Shown here in pieces: positions 53,167-62,272 of a stretch of 64,000 nucleotides of DNA. Origin of the DNA: an uncultured Clostridia bacterium (GTDB lineage: Bacteria > Bacillota > Clostridia > Christensenellales > UBA1242). The translations under genes were made by a program, and so were the position numbers. The stretch's first letter is position 1, and each line of letters starts with the position of its first letter. The stretch is taken from assembly GCA_934748015.1 (NCBI GenBank), contig CAKVHF010000002.1, positions 124,001-188,000 of the forward strand, read 5' to 3'. The notes below the pieces were generated by a model. The model made no database searches. It was given only the letters and a program-made list of their open reading frames with translations, and was not told the DNA's origin.

Positions 53167-53751
53167 TTAATCTCTAACTTCTTCGTCTAGGTATGTTGCT
53201 TGCATGTCTGCCATATGAAATAGTAGTGCTGTAGGGAAAGCGTAATATGCAGGGCCAAGACTATAACTGCCCCCTCTGATCCTAGTGTCCATAGCACCCA
53301 TGTGCCAATTGATTGCCATTGCTTCCTCTCGTGTCAGTTTCATAAAACTGGATATTATATACACACTTTTTTCACCATGACCATAAGGAAGACTATCGTC
53401 TACGCTGTAATATGGCTTTTGCACCCAGTTGCCATCCACCTTAACATTGCGGTAGTCTATCTTGTAAAAGTCTACCTTGCAGATGTCGTGCAATAATCCT
53501 ATAATAGTTGCACTCTCTAGCGAAATCTTGCTTTGCCAATCATCACCATATTCGCATGTTAACAATCTAATAAATCGCTTGTATGTCTTGATCGAGTGTT
53601 CGCACAATCCGCCTTCGTAGTTAGAGTGAAACTTGCTACTAGCAGGTGCTGTGAAGAAGTCGGAACTCTCTAGATATGCTAGCAGTTGGTCAGAGCCACT
53701 ACGCTTGACATTGTCGGTAAATATTTTTTTAAATTCCTCTTTTGTTGTCAT
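53167..53751 (-). CDS. HD-domain phosphohydrolase
   Basis: 194 residues. HD metal ligands are visible as HSNYEGGLCEHS (H52), LLHDICK (H88-D89), GHGEKSVYI and AINWHMG, with a late D in ADMQATYL. The pattern is of the YhaM/TraI-type HD hydrolases that act on nucleotides or phosphodiesters. The substrate cannot be told from sequence. It lies 50 bp upstream of the antiporter gene and may be co-transcribed. Confidence 0.82.
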   Translation of the reverse strand: MTTKEEFKKIFTDNVKRSGSDQLLAYLESSDFFTAPASSKFHSNYEGGLCEHSIKTYKRFIRLLTCEYGDDWQSKISLESATIIGLLHDICKVDFYKIDYRNVKVDGNWVQKPYYSVDDSLPYGHGEKSVYIISSFMKLTREEAMAINWHMGAMDTRIRGGSYSLGPAYYAFPTALLFHMADMQATYLDEEVRD

Positions 53752-53925
53752 TATTTACTCCGTTTTATTTTGTTGTCACCATAATATTGATAATTGTTTG
53801 ATCTATGGTGACATTGATTACACAAAATATAATATCACAACTTGTCCATCTCTGCCTAATAAATATTTGCACTATTTCAACAATAAACTATACATAATGT
53901 TATTTTTTGTGTAGTAAAATGTAAT

Positions 53926-54696
53926 ATGAGTACAATTATTATTTATTCTATTATCGCAGGTGTTGTTGGTACAGGTCTAGGTGGGTTAATTGGTGCAGTT
54001 GTTGGTAAGAAAAGTGACAAGATTATTAGCATAGTGTTAAGTATTGCTGGAGGTGTGATGCTTGCCGTTGTGTTCTTTGATCTTATCCCACAGTGTACAG
54101 CATTGAGCAATAACAATATGTTGATTTTGTTGGGTCTAAGTATGGGGATACTAACCATGATTATTCTTAATGCAATTGTTGAACATTTTGACAACAAAGT
54201 CAAGGTCACAATACTTGCATTGCAACATAACAAAAATAATATAACGGATCGAAAAAAACTAAAAAGTGCAGGTATATTTTTTGCTCTGGCGATTGCTATA
54301 CACAATGTCCCAGAGGGACTTGCAATAGGTGCAAGTGGTGCTGTTAATATGTCGCTAGGACTAACTATGGCAGTGATTATATGTGTGCATAATATACCCG
54401 AAGGTATGGCAATTAGTCTGCCTCTAGTTGCGGGCAATGTAAGCAAATGGAAGGCAATCTTTGCTAGCATAGTTGCTGGTGCAATGACAATTCTTGGAGC
54501 GGTTATTGGTGTAATAATTGGCAGTGCTAACGATGATACAGTGTGCCTATCACTTGCTTTTGCGGGAGGTGCAATGCTTCAAGTTGTATTCTGTGATATG
54601 ATCCCTAGTGCGGTGCGGATGGACAAAAATAATGTGTCATATTATTGCATAATTATTGGCGTATTGTTAGGCTTTGTGATTAACTTTTTGGTGTAA
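53926..54696 (+). CDS. ZIP-family metal transporter
   Basis: 256 residues, eight membrane segments. The paired metal-site motifs HNVPEG (126-131) and HNIPEG (155-160) define the ZIP/GufA-ZupT family, which imports Zn2+ and other divalent ions. No Shine-Dalgarno precedes the ATG. A TAAAAT lies at 53915-53920, so initiation on a leaderless or very short-leader mRNA is possible. Confidence 0.93.
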   Translation: MSTIIIYSIIAGVVGTGLGGLIGAVVGKKSDKIISIVLSIAGGVMLAVVFFDLIPQCTALSNNNMLILLGLSMGILTMIILNAIVEHFDNKVKVTILALQHNKNNITDRKKLKSAGIFFALAIAIHNVPEGLAIGASGAVNMSLGLTMAVIICVHNIPEGMAISLPLVAGNVSKWKAIFASIVAGAMTILGAVIGVIIGSANDDTVCLSLAFAGGAMLQVVFCDMIPSAVRMDKNNVSYYCIIIGVLLGFVINFLV

Positions 54697-54707
54697 AAAA
54701 TTAAATA

Positions 54708-54748
54708 AAAAATAACCAACAAATTATATTATTTTGTAGGTTATTTTT
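54708..54748. terminator. terminator between convergent ZIP and RSH genes
   Basis: The stem AAAAATAACC / GGTTATTTTT has a 21-nt loop, with A/T-runs on both sides. The rest of 54697-54924 is very AT-rich without a gene. Confidence 0.75.
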
Positions 54749-54924
54749 CTTATGTTCTTATTATGAAAACTATCTACTATTTAATAACACAAAAAAATTT
54801 TTTATATTTATTTGCGTTTTTTTAACAATATACAAAAATTATAAAATTTCTATAATAAATGACACAAAAAATATATATTTTGTCAAAAAGTATATATTTT
54901 GTAACAATAAATTAAAGATAGCAA

Positions 54925-56367
54925 TTATATTGATTCGAAATATCTAACAAGATTTTTTTGTGCACTTTCGGTTTTGGCATACATTATCCATCTTATTTGT
55001 GCAATATTTTTGCAATGGCCTTCACTATCTTTTTCTAGAGTTAGATTGATCATATCCCCCTCGGACAGCCTAGTATATATTGGTTGCTTAGTTGGGTTGT
55101 TGTTGATTATTGCGTACTTGACGCTAAAGCCAAAATCTTTGTGAATTTTGAATGCAAAATCGAGCACTGTTGCACCTTCTGGCAACACTATTGGCTCTCC
55201 CGATCTAGTATTGACTGTGATGTAATTATTGCTTACTTCGTCTGATGCATCGTCTAGGAAATTTAGATCTATTCCGGCACTAGTTCCGTTACGATAAGTT
55301 AGATAATCTTTCAGGTTAAACACAAATAATTGGAACTTGTTTCGGTGCATATCGGTTATTACTATGTAGTTGCGATTAGTAAATTTTTCTATGCCGTATC
55401 CGGTGATTTTTACTCCCAATTGTTTTTGTTCAACAGCAAGAAATTTGAAGATAAAATCATTGATTTCTTTTTGGCTGGAAGTGCTGTTTATGGTTATGTA
55501 TAACTTAGTGATTGGAAACTTATTTAGATAACTTTGTTTGATGTCTTTTAAGTTCTTGGTGTACATAACTTCGCTTATTAGGTCAAAGGTTTCTAGTTCG
55601 GTGCAAGGCTTAATTGATACCTTGTGCAGGTCGTTATTTTTCTTGCCTTTCTTAAGATATCTTGTTAATGCGTTAGTGAAATTGGATGTTAGTTCGTTGA
55701 AATTTTTTCGATTGTAATTGAAGAATTTTGTGTATATTTTTTCAAAACCAACCATCTCATCTGCATGCAATATTTTGAAGCACTCGTTGGATATCTGACG
55801 ATAGAACCAGAATGATTTTAATATATGTATTATTGGCATTAGCCACTTTTCTGTTTCTTTGATTTTGGCAAGTTGCTTGTATCTGGCAAAGCATCCAATA
55901 GTCTGGAGGTTGTTAAGTCTATCAGCAAATTTGATATAGAAAGCAAATAAGTTTTCTTTGCCTATAGTGATTAACTTTTTGTAAGTCTGTGACTCTTCGA
56001 TAAATTTTGGGAAATCGTCTTCGCTGTATTTATTGAAGTCAAGTTCGATTGCGGTTACTGCGTCAACTATTTTTGCAATGGTTGGGTTGAAATCTTTTTT
56101 CATTTCTTCAATCGTGTATCCGCAGTCTTCTACTGTATCATGCAGTAGTCCTGCACATAGCACGTTGATATCGAAGTCTAGTCTGTTAAGGATCTCGGCT
56201 ACTTGGACAGGGTGCAGTATGTATGGCTGACCACCTTTTCGCACTTGTCCGTCATGCAATCTTTTGGCAAAGTCATATGCTTTGACAAATAATCCTATAT
56301 CTACACTTTGTTTTCGTTTTAGATCTTGGACGATTTTGTTGTATATTTCTTCGTAAGTAATTTCCAT
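54925..56367 (-). CDS. RelA/SpoT homologue: HD hydrolase and TGS, no recognisable synthetase site
   Basis: 480 residues. Residues 1-190 are the (p)ppGpp hydrolase domain: RKGGQPYILHPVQVAEIL (H52), LLHDTVEDCG (H76-D77, E80-D81) and KFADRLNNLQTI (D149, N153), so hydrolase residues are intact. Residues 382-446 are a TGS domain (VLPEGATVLDFAFKIHKDFG), followed by the usual RSH linker ending W..YAKTESAQ..LVRYF. The region between (200-375) has the length of a synthetase domain. However, it lacks the GR.K..YSI.KKM, D..A.R and Y.S.HT motifs. It starts one base after the XRE gene stop, with its ribosome site AGGAG inside that gene, so the two are coupled. Predicted hydrolase-only alarmone enzyme. Confidence 0.8.
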   Translation of the reverse strand: MEITYEEIYNKIVQDLKRKQSVDIGLFVKAYDFAKRLHDGQVRKGGQPYILHPVQVAEILNRLDFDINVLCAGLLHDTVEDCGYTIEEMKKDFNPTIAKIVDAVTAIELDFNKYSEDDFPKFIEESQTYKKLITIGKENLFAFYIKFADRLNNLQTIGCFARYKQLAKIKETEKWLMPIIHILKSFWFYRQISNECFKILHADEMVGFEKIYTKFFNYNRKNFNELTSNFTNALTRYLKKGKKNNDLHKVSIKPCTELETFDLISEVMYTKNLKDIKQSYLNKFPITKLYITINSTSSQKEINDFIFKFLAVEQKQLGVKITGYGIEKFTNRNYIVITDMHRNKFQLFVFNLKDYLTYRNGTSAGIDLNFLDDASDEVSNNYITVNTRSGEPIVLPEGATVLDFAFKIHKDFGFSVKYAIINNNPTKQPIYTRLSEGDMINLTLEKDSEGHCKNIAQIRWIMYAKTESAQKNLVRYFESI

Positions 56368-56368
56368 A

Positions 56369-57370
56369 TTATACTCCTATTTCGTCTTTGATGATACGAT
56401 AGTAGTCATCATCTTCCATATTGGATACTTTGGCAAAACGGAACATATTGGCATCAATAAGATCGGATACGATTGCGTTAAGGCTGTTTTCCACAATCTT
56501 TTTCTTTTGGATAGATGTTAGGTCGTCTTTCAGTGTTTCGTTATTAATATATAGGTTCTTGAACAAATTGATAAGTTGTTCGGCTTCGGTTTCGACATTG
56601 ATATCACTTACGCCTAGTGCTAGCATGTTATATATTTCGCCATCGGACACTTTTAGGATATATTTGCTTAGCAAAACAAATTGCACACAAGGCATGTGTT
56701 CTCTTCCTCGGCTAACGGAGTTGCCTGTGCCGAGTCCGCCTAGATAGTTGTTGTTGCTAGGTGGGTTGTTAAGGATAATTAGGCTTTGGTCATTAAGCGA
56801 CTCGCTCTTAAGATAGATAAATATCTGTTTGTCACTGGCCTCTAAGTTGCCTAGATATAGTTGGTCGCCTGCTTTATGAATTGATTCGATCTCGTCATTT
56901 GTTTTGCATTCTTCTAACGAAATCTTAAATTCTTCGGCATCGTCTCTGTTTTTGATAAAGTTTGCCATAACACTTAACTTCCCAGTGTTTTTGTCTTCCA
57001 TAACGCTAAGCACGGCATATTTTAAGGTGTTTTTGGAATAACTGCTGACTTTGCCCTTATATTCTCCGCTATTGTAGAAATACATAATGTATGAACCCAC
57101 AAATCTTTCCATCTTGGCATTGTATGTAGGGTGCGTGTCGATTTTTTTGGACAAATCCGACTCCAACATGTCATCTATTTTGTATCCATACAATTCTTTT
57201 AGTTTTATAAGAAAATTGACGCTTGGTTCAGCTTTTTGGTTGATATAATTGTTAAGCGTAGCACAACTTATATCGGTTTTTTCGCTTAAGCCTTTTTGTG
57301 TTAGGTTATTTTCTTGCAAAATAAACTTTAGATTCTGATTGAAAATATCAAATTGGTTATCTTTGGTCAT
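56369..57370 (-). CDS. XRE-family transcriptional regulator coupled to the RSH gene
   Basis: 333 residues. The ATG at 57370 has GGAG six to seven bases upstream; an ATG four codons earlier would place that site inside the gene. The N-terminal helix-turn-helix (about 8-65) reads LKFILQENNLTQKGLSEKTD then NYINQKAEPSV. The remaining 265 residues form an unrecognised domain with a conspicuous GGLGTGNSVSRG segment. A palindrome at 57396-57409 just upstream is a candidate autoregulatory site. Confidence 0.8.
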   Translation of the reverse strand: MTKDNQFDIFNQNLKFILQENNLTQKGLSEKTDISCATLNNYINQKAEPSVNFLIKLKELYGYKIDDMLESDLSKKIDTHPTYNAKMERFVGSYIMYFYNSGEYKGKVSSYSKNTLKYAVLSVMEDKNTGKLSVMANFIKNRDDAEEFKISLEECKTNDEIESIHKAGDQLYLGNLEASDKQIFIYLKSESLNDQSLIILNNPPSNNNYLGGLGTGNSVSRGREHMPCVQFVLLSKYILKVSDGEIYNMLALGVSDINVETEAEQLINLFKNLYINNETLKDDLTSIQKKKIVENSLNAIVSDLIDANMFRFAKVSNMEDDDYYRIIKDEIGV

Positions 57371-57395
57371 GTTTAACTCCATATAATATTAAAAA

Positions 57396-57409
57396 TTAAT
57401 ATATATTAA
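57396..57409 (-). promoter_or_regulatory. palindromic operator candidate before the XRE gene
   Basis: TTAATATATATTAA is a perfect 14-bp palindrome 26 bp upstream of the XRE start. In such AT-rich DNA it may also be chance. Confidence 0.3.
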
Positions 57410-57534
57410 CATATATTATGGTTCTATAGCAATTATTTTGAACTTGTATTCAATATTTTAAATTATAATTTAATATTTTGAATAAGTGCGTGGTATTGTG
57501 GATACAAAATTTTGATATAGGTGGTGCAAAAATA

Positions 57535-57563
57535 TTGTTATATGGTTATCTCTGTGGTACAAT
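57535..57563 (+). promoter_or_regulatory. promoter of the HAD gene
   Basis: TTGTTA (57535-57540), 17 bp, TACAAT (57558-57563), 26 bp before the ATG. Confidence 0.65.
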
Positions 57564-57589
57564 ATGGTTGTAAATAGGAGATTTTGCCA

Positions 57590-58390
57590 ATGAAGAAAAA
57601 GAAAAAAATCGTAGCGTTGATATATGATTTCGATAACACATTGATCAATTGTGACATGCAGAATATAACCCTTGCTAAGGAATTGGCTGGCAGTGTTGAG
57701 GCTTTCTGGGCTAGAGCCAATGGTTTTATGATCGACAACGATGTGGATGAAGTGTTATCTTATCTGTACATGTCTAATGTTATGGCAAAAGAAAAGGGAA
57801 TTAAGTTCACTAAAGAGTATCTTGCGGAGCATGGAAAAAAGATAAATGCATATTTTGCAGGGGTTGAGACATGGTTTGATAGGATCAATGCTTATGCGTC
57901 AGACATGGGGGTTGAGTTGAAGCACTATGTTATCAGTGCGGGCTTTCAAGACATGGTGGATAACTGCTCTATTGCCAAGAACTTTGAGAAAATATTTGCG
58001 TGCAGATATGTATATGATGCCAGTGGCGAAGTTTTGTGGCCTGCATATGTTGTTAATTATTCGCAAAAAATACAATATATAGCAAGAATAAGAAAGAATT
58101 TAACCGAAAATTTGCGAGACTCTAAGGGTGTTAATACCAAAGTTGGCAAAAAAGATCAATATATATCCTATGATAGGATGATATATCTAGGTGATGGTGT
58201 GACTGATGTGCCTGGCATGAAGATGATCAAGCAGATGGGCGGACATAGTATTTGCGTATATGACAAGACCAAGGAGTCTGCTAAGAGACTGCTTAGAGAC
58301 AAGCGTGTAGATTATGTAGTGCCTGCCGATTATACCGAAGGAAGTTTACTTGATAAACGAATAAAATATATAATAAAAAATATGAAATAA
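57590..58390 (+). CDS. HAD-superfamily phosphatase
   Basis: 266 residues. Start at the ATG after AGGAG; a TTG two codons earlier is too close to it. HAD motif I is YDFDNTL (D13 and D15), motif II is VISAG (S116), the candidate motif III Lys is K160 in SQKIQ, and motif IV is YLGDGVTDVPG (201 onward). The large cap between motifs I and II (about 20-105) is helical. Hydrolyses a phosphomonoester; substrate unknown. PSP-like or lipid-phosphate enzymes are possibilities. Confidence 0.85.
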   Translation: MKKKKKIVALIYDFDNTLINCDMQNITLAKELAGSVEAFWARANGFMIDNDVDEVLSYLYMSNVMAKEKGIKFTKEYLAEHGKKINAYFAGVETWFDRINAYASDMGVELKHYVISAGFQDMVDNCSIAKNFEKIFACRYVYDASGEVLWPAYVVNYSQKIQYIARIRKNLTENLRDSKGVNTKVGKKDQYISYDRMIYLGDGVTDVPGMKMIKQMGGHSICVYDKTKESAKRLLRDKRVDYVVPADYTEGSLLDKRIKYIIKNMK

Positions 58391-58483
58391 TTGAGTATGT
58401 ATCCTATAGTTGCTTAATTGGTTGGATGTATACTAACATCGTGTGTGACAAAAATACAAATACGAAAAAGGATGATATGAATA

Positions 58484-58981
58484 ATGATACAAAGAGGAAT
58501 AATTGTGTGGGATAAGGAAGGTCAAAACTGGAGTGAAGTTAATTTCGATAATCCCGAAACTGCTTATGATACTCATCGAGATTTTGCCAATGATTATATT
58601 GCACAAGACAAAGAAAGAATGTTGTCTTACAAAGAGTATAAGAGAGAGATAGAGAGAAATCAAAATAATCCAGAGTTTAGTCAAGTGCTTGATCCAGTAG
58701 ATTTTCTTTTGCAATACTATGGCTGTGTTAAAATAGGCAATAAGATTGATGAAAATACAAGATTTTTGTTGTACTATAATCAATATGATAATTTCAATAC
58801 TACAGATATGGGAAAAAAAAGAAATGAAATTATAACATCCTATAATGCAAGAGGTTATAGACAAGAGAGAAGCGGAAGAATGTATGTTCCAGATTTTGTC
58901 TACGACATGCAGATGGAGGACAAACTTTTTGAAAAATTAAGTGTGAAAGATAAAGAAAGTGACAGAGATATGGAAAGATAG
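58484..58981 (+). CDS. unrecognised 165-residue hydrophilic protein
   Basis: Starts MIQRGIIVWDKEGQNW after AAAGGATG. Rich in Asp, Glu, Arg, Asn and Tyr, with no membrane segment. A C-terminal charged tail (KDKESDRDMER) and a central DPVDFLLQYYGCVKIGN are the only distinctive parts. No family recognised and no clear operon partner. Confidence 0.55.
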   Translation: MIQRGIIVWDKEGQNWSEVNFDNPETAYDTHRDFANDYIAQDKERMLSYKEYKREIERNQNNPEFSQVLDPVDFLLQYYGCVKIGNKIDENTRFLLYYNQYDNFNTTDMGKKRNEIITSYNARGYRQERSGRMYVPDFVYDMQMEDKLFEKLSVKDKESDRDMER

Positions 58982-59114
58982 AACTATCTTCTATTTTAAT
59001 TAGACGGTTTATTAAGTTAAGAATATATAATAGTCGCAGTAAATAAATTTTTGGATAATGGATGCCAAGATATTTGCTGTGATTTTTTTTGTTTTGTGGG
59101 GGATATTATTGCAC

Positions 59115-59198
59115 TTATAGTTATTGTTATAGTTATTGTTATAGTTATTGTTATAGTTATTGTTATTGTTATTGTTATTGTTATTGTTATTGTTATTG
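59115..59198 (+). repeat. hexanucleotide tandem repeat (14 units)
   Basis: Fourteen uninterrupted 6-bp units: TTATAG alternates with TTATTG four times, then TTATTG continues six more times, with no other mismatches. It lies 105 bp upstream of spoIIR. The rest of 58982-59302 holds no gene; translations through the repeat give only low-complexity IV or YC strings. Confidence 0.95.
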
Positions 59199-59302
59199 TG
59201 TCGAAAAATGTCGAAAATATAAAATCAAAATAGCAAGTCTTTGTTATACATGTGTTGATGTGTGGTCAATAATAAGGCTAGTGAAGAAAAAAGGAGAGAT
59301 GG

Positions 59303-59836
59303 ATGGCTACAAAAATAAAATTGATATTAAAGATACTAACACTAATTGTGATGATGGTTGCAGGCGTTGGGATGTGCATTGCTTGTGACGAAAGCGTGAG
59401 TGCAACGGATTACTTGCGTATACATATAAGAGCAAATTCTAATAGTGAAGAGGATCAAAATATCAAATATAAGGTTAAGGATAGGGTTGTTGAGTATCTT
59501 ACTCCTAAGGTTGCAGAGTGTGGCAGTCTGGATGATGTAAAAAGAGTAGTAAATAATAGCAAAATTGAAATAGAAAGCATCGCAGACATAGTGCTTAGAA
59601 CTGCAGGATTTGATTATACAAGCAGTGTAAAAATCAATAACGAATATTTTCCGACCAGGGCTTATGGCGAGGTAACCTTGGAGGCTAATTTCTATGATGC
59701 GATAGTCATCAATTTGGGCACTGGCAAGGGAGATAATTGGTGGTGTGTTGTGTATCCACCACTATGTTTCAAAGAGACTAATAATGTTGTTTATAAAAGT
59801 AAAATTTTGGAAATAATAGACAAGTATTTTGGATAG
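59303..59836 (+). CDS. spoIIR: stage II sporulation protein R
   Basis: 177 residues: an N-terminal membrane/signal segment (about 7-27), then the SpoIIR core with LRIHIRANSNSEEDQNIKYK, FPTRAYGEVTLEA and the C-terminal NWWCVVYPPLCF. SpoIIR is made in the forespore and secreted into the intermembrane space, where it triggers SpoIIGA to process pro-sigma-E in the mother cell. GGAGAG lies before the start. Followed by two germination-type genes. A direct marker of sporulation capacity. Confidence 0.93.
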   Translation: MATKIKLILKILTLIVMMVAGVGMCIACDESVSATDYLRIHIRANSNSEEDQNIKYKVKDRVVEYLTPKVAECGSLDDVKRVVNNSKIEIESIADIVLRTAGFDYTSSVKINNEYFPTRAYGEVTLEANFYDAIVINLGTGKGDNWWCVVYPPLCFKETNNVVYKSKILEIIDKYFG

Positions 59837-59866
59837 AAAATGTAGTAAATAATAAAGGGCAAGAAA

Positions 59867-60544
59867 TTGAAAAAAGTAAGAGTAAAAGAAGGTAAGGTTT
59901 TTGTTATTATTGCAATAATTGCAGTGGCTGTAATAGGGGTGTTAATGCTTAGTTTTTTTGCAGATCTTAAGGTACAGAGAGATGTGGTTATAGCCTATAG
60001 TGAGAGTGAAACTATACAGATACAGCAGAACTTGAAAGAGTTGGGATATTTCAACGAAGAGGTTACTGGATATTATGGAAATATAACTAGGCAGGCGGTA
60101 AAAGATTTCCAGTATGATTATGGCTTAAGTGTGACTGGAGAGGTGGATGGAGCAACTGCTTCCGCTCTTGGCATACACCTAGGTGGGCAACAAAGTAACG
60201 ATCTATATATACTAGCAAAATGTATCTATGCAGAAGCTAGAGGTGAGGTGTATGTAGGCAAAGTCGCGGTTGGTGCTGTTGTGCTAAATAGGGTGGCTAG
60301 TCCAGATTTTCCCAACACAATTTATGGCGTTGTATATCAACCTTGGGCATTCACTTCGGTCAGTGATGGACAGATGAATTTAGAGCCAGATGATACTGCT
60401 TATCAGGCGGCGCAAGATGCTCTAAATGGTTGGGATCCAACGTATGGATGCTTGTATTATTACAACCCAGCGGTTGCAACTAGTAGTTGGATATTTAACA
60501 GAAAGACTGTTGTTGAAATTGGCAATCATGTGTTTGCAATATGA
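59867..60544 (+). CDS. sleB: spore cortex-lytic / cell-wall hydrolase SleB family
   Basis: 225 residues: membrane segment (about 11-33), PG_binding_1 domain (about 46-102, with IQIQQNLKELGYF and KDFQYDYGLSVTGEVD), and a Hydrolase_2/SleB catalytic domain (113-225). The catalytic domain has the glutamate motif IYAEARGE (E123) and the late NPAVATSSWIF. It cleaves cortex peptidoglycan as a lytic transglycosylase during germination. TTG start with AAAGGG upstream. Adjacent ypeB, its usual partner, strengthens the SleB rather than CwlJ assignment. Confidence 0.92.
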   Translation: MKKVRVKEGKVFVIIAIIAVAVIGVLMLSFFADLKVQRDVVIAYSESETIQIQQNLKELGYFNEEVTGYYGNITRQAVKDFQYDYGLSVTGEVDGATASALGIHLGGQQSNDLYILAKCIYAEARGEVYVGKVAVGAVVLNRVASPDFPNTIYGVVYQPWAFTSVSDGQMNLEPDDTAYQAAQDALNGWDPTYGCLYYYNPAVATSSWIFNRKTVVEIGNHVFAI

Positions 60545-60592
60545 TAAATGTTGACATATATTAACAATATTTTGACAAAAAGTGAGGGTATA

Positions 60593-61927
60593 GTGTCAAA
60601 AAAACAAATTATAGAAAACTATAAAAATGTATGGATTGCGTTTGTAATAATGTTGTTGTTGCTTGCTAGTGTGTGTATTATTCTTGCTGTAATGGTGGAT
60701 CGAAATAAGGGGTATATGCGATCGCTGGAGTCGCAATATCAGAGAGCATATATGGAATTAATAGATAATGTGGATGACATAGAAGTAGACTTAAGTAAGG
60801 TGGTTGCAACGACCAATCTAGTTAGTCAACAGAAGCTACTGCAAAGCATCAATCTAAGGTGTGCAATGGCTAGTTCTAATATTGCTAATCTGCCTATTGA
60901 CTCGGCTAGTCTAAGCAATGTCAATACATTAATTAACAAGATTGGTGGATATGTATTTAGTTTTATTGAATCGGAAAAATTGATGGGTGAAGCTGAGTTA
61001 AAAAACATTGAAAATCTGCATCAAAGTGTATCAATTGTAAAGTATGATCTTAACAAGGGGCTAGAAAAAAATATAGCACAAGCGGATAGTATTGTTGATA
61101 CATCAAACAAGAAAAGTGACAACAAATTTACTGCTGGATTAGTCAATGAAGAAATGTCATATTCGTCCATCCCATCACTTATCTATGATGGCCCTTTTTC
61201 AGAAAGTGTTATTAACAAAGAACCTAAAGAATTGAGGGATGTTGTAGATGAAAATACTGCTAGGCAAAATGTGTTATCGCTAAGTAATATTTGGGGTGAT
61301 TTCGACATAGATTATCTAGGTGTAACTGATGGGAAATTAGCAACCTACAATTACAAGATTTCGTCTGGCGAGTGGGAGTTATATATTCAAGTTTTGCAAA
61401 ACGGTGGCATACTGTTGTCTGCTACTGGTTATGGTGATTACAAAGGGGATACGATAGATAAGTCCGAGGCTATTAAGATGGCAAAAAATATAGCATATCA
61501 ATTTGGCTATGGAGATATGGTTGAAGTGTGGAATCAGTTAGTGGGAAACGTGTTATATATCAACCTTGCATACACAGAGGATGGAGTAATATATTATGGT
61601 GATCTTGTCAAGGTTAAGATAGATCTAGCAGGTGGTGAGATAGTAGGCTGGGAAGGAAGCAATTATGTGTATAGTCACCATGATCGATCGAATTATGTGT
61701 CCGCACTTGGACTGAGTGAAGGGCAGAAGTTGTTAAGCCCTAGTCTGAAGGTGATAGAGCGAAACTATTGTGTGATCCCAAACGAGTATGTCGGCGAAAG
61801 TGATGCATATGAATATGTATGTGAATGCTTGGGTTACACATACTATGTATATCTAAGTTCTACTGATGGACAAGAACTAAATATATTACGTGTTGTAGAG
61901 ACCAATAATGGAGCTTTGTTGCAGTGA
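60593..61927 (+). CDS. ypeB: germination protein YpeB
   Basis: 444 residues from the GTG at 60593, which has GAGGG six bases upstream; an ATG at 60548 would add 15 residues but lacks a ribosome site. One N-terminal membrane segment (about 14-36), a helical region (40-170), then PepSY-like beta repeats (ISSGEWELYIQV..NGGILL, KVKIDLAGGEIVGWE). YpeB is needed to localise or stabilise SleB in the spore. It follows sleB directly. Confidence 0.9.
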   Translation: MSKKQIIENYKNVWIAFVIMLLLLASVCIILAVMVDRNKGYMRSLESQYQRAYMELIDNVDDIEVDLSKVVATTNLVSQQKLLQSINLRCAMASSNIANLPIDSASLSNVNTLINKIGGYVFSFIESEKLMGEAELKNIENLHQSVSIVKYDLNKGLEKNIAQADSIVDTSNKKSDNKFTAGLVNEEMSYSSIPSLIYDGPFSESVINKEPKELRDVVDENTARQNVLSLSNIWGDFDIDYLGVTDGKLATYNYKISSGEWELYIQVLQNGGILLSATGYGDYKGDTIDKSEAIKMAKNIAYQFGYGDMVEVWNQLVGNVLYINLAYTEDGVIYYGDLVKVKIDLAGGEIVGWEGSNYVYSHHDRSNYVSALGLSEGQKLLSPSLKVIERNYCVIPNEYVGESDAYEYVCECLGYTYYVYLSSTDGQELNILRVVETNNGALLQ

Positions 61928-61981
61928 TTAATAGTGTAACCAATCAGTATTTGTTTTGTATGAAATAATTTTTGCTAAAAG

Positions 61982-62067
61982 TTATACACACAGGGTGTGG
62001 AAAAGTGTGATAATGGCATCTCAAAGCTATGTGGAAATGTGGATAAGTGGTGTGGCAATGTGGATAA
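61982..62067 (+). promoter_or_regulatory. dense DnaA-box cluster
   Basis: Two perfect boxes in reverse orientation, TGTGGATAA at 62038-62046 and 62059-62067, are 21 bp apart. TTATACACA lies at 61982-61990 in direct orientation. One-mismatch TGTGGAAAA is at 61996-62004, and weaker TGTGGAAAT and TGTGGCAAT are at 62030 and 62051. A strongly AT-rich stretch follows. Candidate replication-initiation or DnaA-titration site. Confidence 0.6.
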
Positions 62068-62093
62068 TTTATTAAATGTGTAATTTTTTAATT

Positions 62094-62132
62094 TTAATTA
62101 TGGTAGAAATTTCTACCATAATTAATTTTTTT
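62094..62132 (+). terminator. intrinsic terminator after ypeB
   Basis: A perfect 32-bp palindrome with arms TTAATTATGGTAGAAA and TTTCTACCATAATTAA is followed by seven T. Confidence 0.85.
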
Positions 62133-62160
62133 GTCAAAATTAAAAATATATTGTAAAAAT

Positions 62161-62189
62161 TTGACTGCAAAAGGATAGATATATATAAT
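62161..62189 (+). promoter_or_regulatory. promoter of the terminal lipoprotein gene
   Basis: TTGACT (62161-62166), 17 bp, TATAAT (62184-62189), with a leader of about 80 nt. Confidence 0.85.
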
Positions 62190-62272
62190 ATTTGTATACT
62201 ACAAAAAAGTTATTTTTTTGTTTTGTTATAATTTACGCTAATTAACAAAAAATACGTTTGAGGAATGAAATT

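Noticed and set aside
59051..59233. Reading frame encoding a long IVIVIV string
   Set aside because: It is simply the translation of the hexanucleotide repeat, with no ribosome site or family.
61982..62190. Definite oriC
   Set aside because: dnaA/dnaN are not present and GC skew could not be computed, so only a DnaA-box cluster is claimed.
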